Shown: positions 15,838 through 25,108 of the stretch, one piece after another
How positions within the stretch are numbered: the first letter of the stretch is position 1
Layout: each line of letters opens with the position of its first letter
Assembly: GCF_025919725.1 (NCBI RefSeq)
Contig: NZ_CP081495.1
Span: 310,001 to 374,000 of the forward strand
Direction of reading: 5' to 3'
Source of the DNA: Flavobacterium agricola
Lineage (GTDB): Bacteria; Bacteroidota; Bacteroidia; Flavobacteriales; Flavobacteriaceae
Length of the DNA: 64,000 nt
The notes under the pieces: model-generated
What the model was told of the DNA's origin: nothing
Seen by the model: the letters and a program-made list of their open reading frames with translations, nothing else
The model's database searches: none
Position numbers and translations under genes: made by a program

Positions 15838-17998
15838 GCGTTAAAACTTGTGAAATGGTTTGATAAAATTTTTCAGACTGAAAAGGTTTTGTAATTACTT
15901 CATCCATACCAAAAGCCAATAAAGCTTCTCGGTTTTCGTTTAGCGAAATTGCCGTTAAAGCAATTATAGGTACAGTTGTATTAAATTTTCTAATTTCTTC
16001 AGCAGCAATGGTTCCGTTTATTCCCGGTAGGTGAATATCCATTAAAATTAAATCAAACGTGTTTTTTTGAGCAACGGTAATGGCATCATTTCCGTTTTCA
16101 ACAGTTTCGTAGGTCATTTCTTTTTTAGACAACATTTTTTCGGTAATCATTTGATTAATTTTGTTGTCTTCAACAATTAAAACGTGTTTGTTATGTAAAA
16201 CAGCTTCGTCATAATCAATTTTAACCGGAACAATTTCGGCTTTGTCACTAATTTGTTGTTCTAATGTTACCGAAAAAGTTGAGCCAACGCCCATTTCGCT
16301 TTCTAAACTAATATTTCCACCTAACAATTCAATCAAGCTTTTTACAATGGCTAAACCTAAGCCCGTGCCACCGTATTTACGATTAATTTCGACCGAACCT
16401 TGAGTAAAGTTTTCAAAAATAGTTTGTTGCTTTTCTGGCGATATACCAATTCCTGTATCTTTTACCTGCATCAGTAATTTGATGCTATTTTCAGCCTGTT
16501 CAATTTGTTTTATGGTTACCAAAACGCTTCCGTTTTTTGCAAACTTCATGGCATTACCAATCAGGTTCATAAAAATTTGAGAAATTTTGGTTGGATCTCC
16601 AATAAGCAATGGCGGAATGTTGGCATCAATTTCAAGTTTACAACTAACATCGTTAATACGCGATATTTCTGAAAACGATTCAATTATGTTTTCTAACAAT
16701 TCACGAATGTTGTAAGTAATTTCTTCAATCTGAACGTTGCCAGATTCTACTCGGTTAATTTCTAAAATATCATTAATAAAACGCAACAAGTAATCACCAG
16801 AAAATTCTAAAGATTTTAAATAATGTAGTTGGGTTTCTTTCGGATTTTCCTCCAACAAAATATGGGTAATTCCGTTAATTGCATTTAACGGCGTACGCAG
16901 CTCGTGAGAAACGGTTGATAAAAATTCTGAACGCGCTTTGGTAGCTTTTTCGGCATTATTTTTAGCAATTTCTAATTCAGTATTTTTGTTTTGCAACAAC
17001 AAGTTGATGCGCATTCTTTCCTTATTATTTCGGTATAAGGATAAAGATAATAACGAAAGAACCGATATTAAAGCAATACTCATAATGCTCATTAACTTAA
17101 TAAATTGCACAGATTGCCCTCCGTTTTTTGTAATTGGTTTTTTACTTATAGAAGATAAGTTTGTGTTGTTTAAAATGGTAAAAGCATTTAAATCAGCAAT
17201 TTGATTTTGATTTTCTACTTCAATATATTTTTTTAAATATGCTGTAGATTTATCTGAGTTTTTTTGTCGTAAATATAGGTTAGCCAAAGAAAGATAAACC
17301 GCTGATTTAATTTTATAATCAATTGTTTCATATTGTTTTTCAATATTTTCAAGGTTTTGTATGGACCAATAAATACTATCTGCAGAAACTAAATTTGATA
17401 AATTAACGTAGGCAATTATTGTATTTTTATCGATGCGCTTCAGATCAATAATTTTTTTATATACTGCTTTTGCGTTATCAATTTTACCTAGTTTTTCAAA
17501 CAAATATGCGCGATCAATTAAAATAGAACTTATGTTTTTTATTCTATGTTCCGGATCAAGCTGTTTGTATATATTACTCGAAATGGAAAAGTTTTCTTCT
17601 GCCTTTTCAAAATCATTAAGCTCAGCGTATAAAACGGCAAGTTTATAATATGCTAAAGCTTCAATCTTTTTATTAAATTTTTTAGATATAGAAATACTTC
17701 TGCGCAAATTTCTTTCGGCTTCCTTGTACTCATTCTGATTCAGTAAAATTGAGCCAACAGCAAAATACGATTCTGCAATTTGTGGTCTTAAAGAATTGCG
17801 AATGGCATATCTTTTTGCTTTTTGTGCGTAAGCAAGCGCTTCGTTGTATTTCTTTTGATTATTTAAGCTATTTGATGCTTCAATATAATAACTAACGCTG
17901 TCGTTTTTAACCACATCGGTAGTAGTAAAGGCATGAGCTTTTACTTGCGGGGTTAATAAAAGTAGAAATAAAAAAATACGGAGGATTATATATTTCAA
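15821..17998 (-). CDS. Hybrid sensor histidine kinase with periplasmic TPR domain
   Basis: 725 residues. A signal peptide (about 1-22) is followed by TPR repeats (about 35-270), one membrane helix (about 300-322) and a short coiled coil. HisKA follows with its phospho-accepting histidine in STVSHELRTPLN (about 362), then a HATPase domain ending in GTGLGLAIVKS, and a receiver domain with the phospho-aspartate in LILMDIHLPG (about 653) and the conserved lysine in ITKPF. No DNA-binding output is present, so a partner regulator is expected elsewhere. The start is TTG 17998: no ATG exists upstream in frame. Its 3' end overlaps lpxK by 17 bases. Confidence 0.9.
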   Translation of the reverse strand: MKYIILRIFLFLLLLTPQVKAHAFTTTDVVKNDSVSYYIEASNSLNNQKKYNEALAYAQKAKRYAIRNSLRPQIAESYFAVGSILLNQNEYKEAERNLRRSISISKKFNKKIEALAYYKLAVLYAELNDFEKAEENFSISSNIYKQLDPEHRIKNISSILIDRAYLFEKLGKIDNAKAVYKKIIDLKRIDKNTIIAYVNLSNLVSADSIYWSIQNLENIEKQYETIDYKIKSAVYLSLANLYLRQKNSDKSTAYLKKYIEVENQNQIADLNAFTILNNTNLSSISKKPITKNGGQSVQFIKLMSIMSIALISVLSLLSLSLYRNNKERMRINLLLQNKNTELEIAKNNAEKATKARSEFLSTVSHELRTPLNAINGITHILLEENPKETQLHYLKSLEFSGDYLLRFINDILEINRVESGNVQIEEITYNIRELLENIIESFSEISRINDVSCKLEIDANIPPLLIGDPTKISQIFMNLIGNAMKFAKNGSVLVTIKQIEQAENSIKLLMQVKDTGIGISPEKQQTIFENFTQGSVEINRKYGGTGLGLAIVKSLIELLGGNISLESEMGVGSTFSVTLEQQISDKAEIVPVKIDYDEAVLHNKHVLIVEDNKINQMITEKMLSKKEMTYETVENGNDAITVAQKNTFDLILMDIHLPGINGTIAAEEIRKFNTTVPIIALTAISLNENREALLAFGMDEVITKPFQSEKFYQTISQVLTLKSMA

Positions 17999-18066
17999 AA
18001 TTATTTCAGGCTTAGTTTTAGCTAAAAATAGTAATTTTAATTTGAAGTTAAAATATAAAACCCAAC

Positions 18067-18103
18067 AAAAAAGCGAATCTGGTTTTTCAGATTCGCTTTT
18101 TTA
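18067..18103 (-). terminator. Terminator of gap
   Basis: AAAAGCGAATCTG and CAGATTCGCTTTT around GTTTTT, directly after the gap stop codon, with T-runs. Confidence 0.85.
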
Positions 18104-19108
18104 CTATTTTTTATGATGTAAAAATGTAATAAGATCGATTAAACGTGATGAATATCCTATTTCATTATCGTACCAACCTACAACTTTTACCATCTTATCT
18201 AAGCACGAAGTAAGTTGTGCATCAAATAAACATGAATGCGTATTTCCTAGCACGTCAACTGAAACAATAGGATCTGTTGTGTAATCTAAAATACCTTTTA
18301 ATTCGTTTTCAGCCGCTTTTTTAAATGCTGCGTTTATTTCATCCTCAGTAACCTGATTGGTTACATAACAGGTAATATCTGTTAACGATCCGTCAGGAAC
18401 CGGAACACGAATACCGCCTCCGCCAATTTTACCTTGATATTCCGGAAAAATTTTGGTTAATGCTTTTGCCGCACCTGTTGTTGTCGGAATTATAGATTGT
18501 GCCGCACCGCGAGCTCGACGTAAATCTTTGTGCGGTTGGTCATGTAAACTTTGATCGGTGGTATACGAATGCACCGTAGTAACAAACGCTTGTTCTATAC
18601 CACAAAGCTCCTTAATAATTTTTATCATAGGCGCTGCATTGTTGGTGGTACAACTTGCGTTAGAAACAATAAGCTCACTACCGTCTAAAATAGCTTCGTT
18701 TACGCCTAAAACTACGGTTTTTATGCTATCTTCTTCGGGTGGAGCCGATAAAATAACACGTTTAGCACCAGCTTTTATATGCTGGTAAGCCAAATCGTAA
18801 GTTTTAAATTTACCTGTACTTTCAACTACAAAATCAATATCTAAAGCTTTCCAATCTAAATGTGTTATTTCACGTTCGTGAAAAAATAAAACGTTTTGAT
18901 TATCTACTTGAATAGCTTGTTCTGTAAACGAAATTTTGTTTGGTAAAACTCCATGTATGCTATCGTATTTTAACAAATGCGCCATGGTTTTGTTGTCGGC
19001 AATATCATTAATTGCTACAACTTGTATTGTTGGGTGGTTGAGTAAAAGTCGAAATAAATTACGGCCAATACGTCCAAATCCATTAATTGCAATTTTAATG
19101 TTTTGCAT
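18104..19108 (-). CDS. gap: Glyceraldehyde-3-phosphate dehydrogenase, type I
   Basis: 334 residues. NGFGRIGRNLFR is the NAD-binding start, and SNASCTTNNAAP carries the catalytic cysteine (about 152). The histidine of the active site is in TTVHSYTTDQ, and WYDNEIGYSSR closes the catalytic domain. It catalyses the NAD-dependent oxidation and phosphorylation step of glycolysis. The gene follows lipA with a 21-base gap and no terminator between them, so the two are probably co-transcribed. Confidence 0.95.
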   Translation of the reverse strand: MQNIKIAINGFGRIGRNLFRLLLNHPTIQVVAINDIADNKTMAHLLKYDSIHGVLPNKISFTEQAIQVDNQNVLFFHEREITHLDWKALDIDFVVESTGKFKTYDLAYQHIKAGAKRVILSAPPEEDSIKTVVLGVNEAILDGSELIVSNASCTTNNAAPMIKIIKELCGIEQAFVTTVHSYTTDQSLHDQPHKDLRRARGAAQSIIPTTTGAAKALTKIFPEYQGKIGGGGIRVPVPDGSLTDITCYVTNQVTEDEINAAFKKAAENELKGILDYTTDPIVSVDVLGNTHSCLFDAQLTSCLDKMVKVVGWYDNEIGYSSRLIDLITFLHHKK

Positions 19109-19129
19109 TCTTTACTCTAAAAATTATAA

Positions 19130-20002
19130 TTATAAAATATGTTTTTGTGCGTGGTACGAAGAACGAACCAATGCACCGCTTTCTACATGTCTAAATCCTA
19201 AAGCTTTTCCAATTTCTTCGTATTTAGCAAATTGTTCTGGCGTAATAAATTCTTTAACAGGTAAATGTTTTTTACTTGGTTGTAAATATTGCCCAATAGT
19301 AACCACATCTACATTTGCGTCGCGTAAATCGTGTAAAGTTTGAATTACTTCATCTTCGGTTTCTCCTAAACCAAGCATAATTCCGGATTTTGTACGACGA
19401 ATTCCATTTGCTTTTAAGTATTTTAAAACTTCTAAGCTTCGGTCGTATTTTGCCTGAATACGTACTTCGCGTGTTAATCGGCGAACCGTTTCCATGTTGT
19501 GCGATACAACTTCTGGGTTTGCTTCAATAATGCGATCAATATTTCTTTCAATTCCTTGAAAATCTGGAATTAAAGTTTCCATCGTAGTTTCAGGATTCAT
19601 ACGGCGAACCGCTTTTACCGTTTCATACCAAATAATAGAACCGCCATCTTTTAAATCATCACGATCTACCGAGGTTAAAACTGCGTGTTTAATTTTCATG
19701 ATTTTTATAGAACGAGCAACTTTTTCTGGCTCATCCCAATCTACCGTTTCCGGACGACCGGTTTTAACACCACAAAATCCGCACGAACGGGTACAAATGT
19801 TACCCAAAATCATAAACGTTGCAGTTCCGTCACCCCAACATTCGCCCATATTAGGACATGATCCTGAAGTACAAATTGTATTTAAGCTATATTTATCTAC
19901 TAATCCTCTAAGTTCTGTATATTTTTTACCAGTAGGTAGTTTTACGCGCAACCATTTTGGCTTGCCAGTTGCTGGTTTGTTATTTTCTAAAACACTTTCC
20001 AT
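19130..20002 (-). CDS. lipA: Lipoyl synthase
   Basis: Radical-SAM enzyme that inserts two sulfurs into octanoyl groups bound to E2 and H proteins. 290 residues. The auxiliary cluster motif is CTSGSCPNMGECW (about 41-53) and the radical SAM motif is CTRSCGFC (about 70-77). The C-terminal SSYHAQ supplies the serine ligand of the auxiliary cluster. It heads a probable lipA-gap unit. Confidence 0.96.
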   Translation of the reverse strand: MESVLENNKPATGKPKWLRVKLPTGKKYTELRGLVDKYSLNTICTSGSCPNMGECWGDGTATFMILGNICTRSCGFCGVKTGRPETVDWDEPEKVARSIKIMKIKHAVLTSVDRDDLKDGGSIIWYETVKAVRRMNPETTMETLIPDFQGIERNIDRIIEANPEVVSHNMETVRRLTREVRIQAKYDRSLEVLKYLKANGIRRTKSGIMLGLGETEDEVIQTLHDLRDANVDVVTIGQYLQPSKKHLPVKEFITPEQFAKYEEIGKALGFRHVESGALVRSSYHAQKHIL

Positions 20003-20021
20003 AGTATTATTTTTTGCTTTA

Positions 20022-20029
20022 CAAATATA
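20022..20029 (-). promoter_or_regulatory. -7 element TATATTTG before lipA
   Basis: On the minus strand TATATTTG lies 19 bases before the lipA ATG, giving a predicted leader of about 15 bases. Confidence 0.6.
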
Positions 20030-20136
20030 CGTAATGTATTTAAGCTAATAAACCTGTTTTGATTTTATATAAAACAATATGTTTAAAAATAAAAAAAATG
20101 TATTATTGTAAACTGAACTTTATTAAACATACAATT

Positions 20137-21471
20137 ATGGATTATCCTAAAACACCAGTTGATCGCTGGGTAGTTGAACCAATTAACAAGTTTATAAGCC
20201 AATCTACAACCAGCGGAATTGTTTTATTTGTAGCAGCGGTTGTTGCTATATTTTTTGCTAATTCGCCTTGGGCAGAATGGTACCAAAACATATGGCAAAA
20301 CAAAATAGGTATTAGTTTTAATGACGAATTAGGTTTAAACCTTTCCTTACATCATTGGATTAATGATGGGTTAATGGCTATTTTCTTTTTTGTGGTTGGT
20401 TTAGAGCTAAAGCGCGAATTAACCAATGGCGAATTAGCATCACCTAAAAAAGCCATGTTACCTATTTTTGCTGCAATTGGCGGAATGGTAGTGCCAGCTT
20501 TGTTTTATGCTTTTTTTAATGCTGGTACAGATGCAGCTCATGGCTGGGGAATACCAATGGCAACTGATATTGCTTTTGCCTTAGGTGTTTTATACATTTT
20601 AGGAGATAAAGTACCAACTTCGTTAAAAGTATTTTTAACCGCTTTAGCTATTGTTGATGATTTAGGAGCAGTTGTTGTAATTGCATTATTTTATACCTCG
20701 CAAATTTCAATGCTTCATTTAGGAATCGGATTGGCGCTTTTTGGCGTTTTGTTACTTGCTAACCGATTAGGAGTTAAAAATATTTTATTTTATGCCATTA
20801 TTGGTATTGGCGGTATTTGGGTTGCTTTTTTACTTTCTGGCGTTCATGCAACTATTGCAGCTGTTTTAGCCGCATTTGCAATTCCAACAAACGCAAAGGT
20901 TGATGAAAATTATTTTTCAAAGAAAATGACCGCTTTGCGCGATAAATTTGTATCTATTGATCCAGAAAATAAGCAAGAAAAGTTAACCGACGTACAAATT
21001 AGTACGATTGAAGATATGGCAACTTTGGCAAAAGATGCTGTTCCGCCATCTCAACGTTTAGAACATGGCTTACATGGTTTTGTTAGTTTTATTGTAATGC
21101 CTATTTTTGCTTTAGCAAACGCAGCAATTCCTATTTCATTTGATAGCGGAATTTCTAACGTAACCTTAGGTGTAGCTTTAGGTTTGTTTTTAGGAAAAGT
21201 TATTGGTATTGCTGGTTTTACGGTGCTATTAATTAAATTAAAAGTTACTTCTATGCCAAAAGGTATGACATTTATAAACCTTTTAGGAATCGCATTTTTA
21301 GCAGCTATTGGTTTTACCATGTCGTTATTTGTAACAGAATTGGCTTTTGATGTACAATTGCATCCTGAATATCCTGGGCAAGCAAAACTTGGTATTTTAA
21401 TAGCTTCGTTATTAGGCGGAGTAATTGGTTATTTTATTTTGAAGTTAAGCGCAAAAAAACGCGCAGCATAA
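20137..21471 (+). CDS. nhaA: Na+/H+ antiporter NhaA
   Basis: An integral inner-membrane antiporter of about 12 helices that exports Na+ in exchange for H+. The ion-binding aspartate pair is in AIVDDLGAVVVIALF; the family motifs HHWINDGLMAIFFFVVG and ATDIAFALG are intact. I choose ATG 20137 (MDYPKTPVDRW), which gives a usual NhaA length of about 444 residues. An in-frame ATG at 20098 or TTG at 20059 would add an unusual basic, cysteine-containing extension. Confidence 0.93.
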   Translation: MDYPKTPVDRWVVEPINKFISQSTTSGIVLFVAAVVAIFFANSPWAEWYQNIWQNKIGISFNDELGLNLSLHHWINDGLMAIFFFVVGLELKRELTNGELASPKKAMLPIFAAIGGMVVPALFYAFFNAGTDAAHGWGIPMATDIAFALGVLYILGDKVPTSLKVFLTALAIVDDLGAVVVIALFYTSQISMLHLGIGLALFGVLLLANRLGVKNILFYAIIGIGGIWVAFLLSGVHATIAAVLAAFAIPTNAKVDENYFSKKMTALRDKFVSIDPENKQEKLTDVQISTIEDMATLAKDAVPPSQRLEHGLHGFVSFIVMPIFALANAAIPISFDSGISNVTLGVALGLFLGKVIGIAGFTVLLIKLKVTSMPKGMTFINLLGIAFLAAIGFTMSLFVTELAFDVQLHPEYPGQAKLGILIASLLGGVIGYFILKLSAKKRAA

Positions 21472-21478
21472 ATACAAT

Positions 21479-21514
21479 AAAAAAAGTCCTTGAAATTTCA
21501 AGGACTTTTTTTAT
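21479..21514. terminator. Bidirectional terminator between nhaA and the ECF sigma gene
   Basis: AAAAGTCCTTGAAA and TTTCAAGGACTTTT form a loop-poor stem with A and T runs on the two sides. Confidence 0.85.
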
Positions 21515-22080
21515 TTCTTTTTCTCAATAATTTCTGCCAACAATTTACGAGCACGTAGCAACCTAACTTTTACGTTAGATAACGATTCGTTTAGTTCATC
21601 AGCAATTTCCTGATAAGATAATTCCTGAAAATATCGAAGCTGAATTATTTCTTGATAATCGGGTTTTAATTGTTTGATGCAATCTAAAAGCTTTTTTAAG
21701 TTTTGTTGCTGAATAATTTCATCTTCAATAGTTGGGGTTGTATCTGCAATGGCGTGCGTGCTAGAAATATTATCTTCATCATCTATTTCAATAAAATTTT
21801 GCGTTCTGTTTTTTCTTAAAAAATCAATATGTACATTTTTAGCAATTGCAATAAGCCAAGTATTAAACGCAAACTGATCGTTGTATTGAGCTAATTTATC
21901 AAAAGCTTTAGAAAACGTTTCAATAGTAATATCTTCAGCAATGGTTTCGTTTTGCGTGCGTTTTAAAATAAAGTGATAAACTTCATTCCAGTAGGTATGT
22001 AATAAATAGGTAAAACCTACCTGATCGCCTTGCATGGCTTTAGATATGTTTAATTTAAGCTTAATAAATTTTATTTCCAA
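21511..22080 (-). CDS. ECF-type RNA polymerase sigma factor
   Basis: 189 residues with sigma region 2 (GDQVGFTYLL through TWLIAIAKNVHIDFLRK, about 18-95) and region 4 (PDYQEIIQLRYFQELSYQEIADEL, with a helix-turn-helix at about 140-185). The likely start is TTG 22080, inside the last codons of the upstream glycosyltransferase (10-base overlap); the first in-frame ATG at 22035 would cut into region 2. No anti-sigma gene is adjacent. Its target genes are unknown. Confidence 0.88.
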   Translation of the reverse strand: MEIKFIKLKLNISKAMQGDQVGFTYLLHTYWNEVYHFILKRTQNETIAEDITIETFSKAFDKLAQYNDQFAFNTWLIAIAKNVHIDFLRKNRTQNFIEIDDEDNISSTHAIADTTPTIEDEIIQQQNLKKLLDCIKQLKPDYQEIIQLRYFQELSYQEIADELNESLSNVKVRLLRARKLLAEIIEKKK

Positions 22081-23180
22081 TGTACTGGTTTTGAAAATTT
22101 GTTATGTATAAAAACAGAAAACTGTGTAAAAATAAGCGTAACTTCTAAAAACGGATACCAATAAACTACATCTTTTTCGTGCAATTTACCGGCACCGCAT
22201 CCAACAGAAATCCATGTAAATAAGTAGCGAAATGCAATTAAAGCGGTAACCAAAATCCATTGGTGCTGGGTTACCAACAAAACAATAGCTAAAATAAAGA
22301 AGCTTATGTTACATGCATAAAAAAGTGCTAATTGCGCTTTGTCAAAAAACTTATAATGTGATGCGGTTGAAACGTGACGGCGTTTTTGTCTGTACCAAGA
22401 GTTAAACGTAGTTTTAGGTTCAGAAATTGTAAAGCTTTCTAAACTATAACAAATTTCAGTATTGTTTTTGGTTGCCGCTTGATTAATAAACAAATCATCA
22501 TCTCCAGATCGGATGCTCATATGATCTATAAAGCCGTTTACTTTATAAAATTCACTTTGGTTGTATGCCAAGTTGCGGCCAACGCCCATATAAGGTTTTC
22601 CTTTTTTTGCCCACGAAAAATACTGAATGGCTGTTAACAAGGTTTCGTATCGAATTAATTTGTTTAACAACGAACCTTTAATTTTTTTGTATTTACCGTA
22701 CCCTAAAACAATTGTTTTTTTCTCGGTAAAATGAGCGGTCATTTCTGCAATCCATTGGTTTGACGGAATAAAACAATCGGCATCAGTAAATAACAAATAC
22801 GGTTTTTTTGCTGTTTTTATACCTAAAGTTAAAGCGTATTTTTTGTTGCCCCAAAAAGCTTCGTTGTTTTCTACTTTTACCAATCTGATTTTGCTGTGCT
22901 GTTTCTCAAATTCTTCAAAAATTTCTAATGTTTCATCGCTTGATGCATCATCAATTAAAATAATTTCGAAATCAGGATAGTTTTGATTGAGTAATTCAGG
23001 AATTAAACGCGTTACGTTTTCTGCTTCATTTTTGGCACAAACAATTACAGAAACCGGAACGTGATTCGGATTTTTTTTCTCCGCTTTTTTAAAGCTAAAT
23101 ACCGAAAAAATGCCGATGTAATAAATAAATTGAAGAACAATTATTCCTATAAAAATATATAATAATATATCTAAAAACAT
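22071..23180 (-). CDS. Glycosyltransferase family 2, membrane-anchored
   Basis: 369 residues. One N-terminal helix (about 1-24) anchors the protein. The GT-A domain follows with VIVCAKNEAENV, ILIDDASSDET (nucleotide-sugar binding) and LFTDADCF (DxD metal site), then two to three C-terminal helices (about 275-335). Such enzymes build lipid- or cell-wall-linked glycans at the inner membrane; the acceptor here is unknown. The last 10 bases overlap the ECF sigma gene. Confidence 0.88.
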   Translation of the reverse strand: MFLDILLYIFIGIIVLQFIYYIGIFSVFSFKKAEKKNPNHVPVSVIVCAKNEAENVTRLIPELLNQNYPDFEIILIDDASSDETLEIFEEFEKQHSKIRLVKVENNEAFWGNKKYALTLGIKTAKKPYLLFTDADCFIPSNQWIAEMTAHFTEKKTIVLGYGKYKKIKGSLLNKLIRYETLLTAIQYFSWAKKGKPYMGVGRNLAYNQSEFYKVNGFIDHMSIRSGDDDLFINQAATKNNTEICYSLESFTISEPKTTFNSWYRQKRRHVSTASHYKFFDKAQLALFYACNISFFILAIVLLVTQHQWILVTALIAFRYLFTWISVGCGAGKLHEKDVVYWYPFLEVTLIFTQFSVFIHNKFSKPVHWK

Positions 23181-23205
23181 ATGTGTTTTGCTGAAATTTA
23201 GGTTG

Positions 23206-23213
23206 CAAAAGTA
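23206..23213 (-). promoter_or_regulatory. -7 element TACTTTTG before the glycosyltransferase gene
   Basis: Minus-strand TACTTTTG, 25 bases before the ATG at 23180; it would drive the glycosyltransferase-ECF sigma pair. Confidence 0.55.
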
Positions 23214-23252
23214 AGTAAGTTTACTTTTGTTTTGAGTTAATTTTAAAGGTTA

Positions 23253-24263
23253 TTAAATAATATTTACTTCGGCCTCAATAGCTACACCAAATTTATTGAA
23301 AACTTGTTGCTGTATTTCTTGGGATAATGCTAACAGCTCTTGCCCAGTAGCACCGCCATAATTTACTAAAACCAATGCTTGTTTGTTATGTACGCCAGCA
23401 TCACCTTTTTTAAAACCTTTATAACCGGTTTGTTCTATTAGCCAACCTGCTGGTATTTTAACCAAGCTTTCATTCACGGTATAAAACGGAACTTCCGGAT
23501 ATTTAGTTTGTATTTGAGTTAAAATAGATTTTTCTACAATTGGATTTTTAAAAAAACTACCTGAATTACCAATAACTTTTGGATCTGGTAACTTACTTTG
23601 ACGAATTGCAATTACGGCGTCGCTAACATTTTTAATGGTTGGATTGGTAATTTGCATGCTTTGTAGTTGCGCTTCAATTACTCCGTATTGGGTGTGAATT
23701 TGATGCTCGTTGTTTGTTAATTGAAAAGCTACCGAAACAATAATGTATTTGTTTTTTAGTTCTTTTTTAAAAATAGATTCTCGGTATTCAAATGCACATT
23801 GGGCGTTTGTAAAGGTTACTATTTCACCTGTTGCAACTTCAACGGCTTTGCAATACAATAGGATATCTTTTATTTCTACTCCGTAAGCACCAATGTTTTG
23901 AACCGGAGTTGTACCAACGTTTCCAGGAATTAACGAAAGGTTTTCTAACCCGCCTAGGTTTTGGGCTATGGTAAATAAAACAAATTCATGCCAATTTTCT
24001 CCCGCATTCGCCTCGATAACCGTATGTTGGTTTGTTGAACTTACGGTGGTAATTCCTTTAATATTAATGTATAAAACTAGGGCATCAATATCTTGAGTTA
24101 ATAACATATTGCTACCACCGCCTAAAATAAATAGCTTTTCGTTTTTAAATTCTTTTAAAACCGATTGAAGTTGTGAAATGCTTACAATTTCAATAAACAT
24201 TTTGGCTTTTGCATCAATACCAAAAGTGTTGAAATTTTTTAAAGAAACGTTATATGTAATCAT
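23253..24263 (-). CDS. murB: UDP-N-acetylenolpyruvoylglucosamine reductase
   Basis: FAD-dependent enzyme that reduces UDP-GlcNAc-enolpyruvate to UDP-MurNAc in peptidoglycan synthesis. 336 residues, the short type I form. LFILGGGSNMLL and LIPGNVGTTPVQNIGAYG form the FAD-binding signature. SGSFFKNP carries the catalytic serine and YRESIFK the conserved tyrosine-arginine. It is monocistronic or nearly so, with its own -7 element. Confidence 0.95.
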   Translation of the reverse strand: MITYNVSLKNFNTFGIDAKAKMFIEIVSISQLQSVLKEFKNEKLFILGGGSNMLLTQDIDALVLYINIKGITTVSSTNQHTVIEANAGENWHEFVLFTIAQNLGGLENLSLIPGNVGTTPVQNIGAYGVEIKDILLYCKAVEVATGEIVTFTNAQCAFEYRESIFKKELKNKYIIVSVAFQLTNNEHQIHTQYGVIEAQLQSMQITNPTIKNVSDAVIAIRQSKLPDPKVIGNSGSFFKNPIVEKSILTQIQTKYPEVPFYTVNESLVKIPAGWLIEQTGYKGFKKGDAGVHNKQALVLVNYGGATGQELLALSQEIQQQVFNKFGVAIEAEVNII

Positions 24264-24308
24264 AAATTAGGTTGTGCTGTTTGCTACCAAACGTGGTACT
24301 TGCTTACG

Positions 24309-24316
24309 CAAAAGTA
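24309..24316 (-). promoter_or_regulatory. -7 element TACTTTTG before murB
   Basis: Minus-strand TACTTTTG, 45 bases before the murB ATG. A second possible element, TAATTTTG, lies further up at 24343-24350. Confidence 0.45.
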
Positions 24317-24354
24317 AGTACTTGTTTGCATATTAAAAATACCAAAATTAAAAG

Positions 24355-24404
24355 ATTATGAACAATAAAGCGAAATGATATCATTTCGCTTTATTGTTCA
24401 TAAT
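24355..24404. repeat. Perfect 50-base palindrome, probable bidirectional hairpin
   Basis: Each base of the left half (24355-24379) is complementary to the right half (24380-24404), with core AAATGATATCATTT and no unpaired loop. It includes the TGA stop of the rhodanese-thioredoxin gene (24398-24400). A T-rich stretch follows on the minus strand, so termination is plausible. Confidence 0.85.
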
Positions 24405-25105
24405 TGTTTGTTAAGTAATTCACGCAACTCAGGTTCAGTAACTAAACCTTCGCGTTCAAAAACTAAGGTGCCGTTTTTATAAATTAAAACAATAGGTAGT
24501 GCTTGGTAACCAAGCTGGGTAACTAATTGTTTGTTTTGGTCGGCATCAATTTTTAGTACTTTAACCTGATCTTTATAATCAGTTTTAAACTGTTCAATAT
24601 ATGGTGCCATAATTTTACATGGCGCACACCAATCTGCATAAAAATCTACTAAAACTACAGGTGCATCGCTTACCATTTCGGTATATTCAGCTGCTGTAAA
24701 TTGATCAGGCTGCGTTGCTGGCGTATGGTTTTTATACCAATTCATGTAACCGCCATCTAGCTCAATAACTTGTCTGAAACCAAGAGCAATTAGCTTGTCC
24801 GAAGCTTTTTTGCTTCGGCCACCACTAAGGCAGTAAATATAAATGGGTTGATTTTTGTCTAATTTTTCAACTTCTTCTGTAAAGTTTGCATTGTTCCAAT
24901 CAATGTTAAGAGCATCGGCAATTTTACCTTCGTTGTATTCTTTTGGGGTGCGCACATCAACCAATTGAATGTTGTTGTTTTCTTGAATGGCATTTTCAAA
25001 AGTTGCAACATCTACCAAGGCATAATTTTCAGATTTTGTTTGGCTGTTGCACGATGCAACGGTTATTGCTATAACTAAGCTGGCAATTTTTAAAGCTTTT
25101 ATCAT
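24398..25105 (-). CDS. Rhodanese-thioredoxin fusion lipoprotein
   Basis: 235 residues. The signal peptide ends in ITVASC, a lipobox, so the mature protein should be a membrane-anchored lipoprotein. A rhodanese domain (about 28-125) has the active-site loop YCLSGGRS. A thioredoxin domain (about 135-235) has the redox motif DWCAPCK and the cis-proline region ALPIVLIY. The fusion suggests sulfur or disulfide handling in the periplasm; the substrate is unknown. It follows recF with a 3-base gap, so they are probably co-transcribed. Confidence 0.88.
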   Translation of the reverse strand: MIKALKIASLVIAITVASCNSQTKSENYALVDVATFENAIQENNNIQLVDVRTPKEYNEGKIADALNIDWNNANFTEEVEKLDKNQPIYIYCLSGGRSKKASDKLIALGFRQVIELDGGYMNWYKNHTPATQPDQFTAAEYTEMVSDAPVVLVDFYADWCAPCKIMAPYIEQFKTDYKDQVKVLKIDADQNKQLVTQLGYQALPIVLIYKNGTLVFEREGLVTEPELRELLNKQL

Positions 25106-25108
25106 AAA

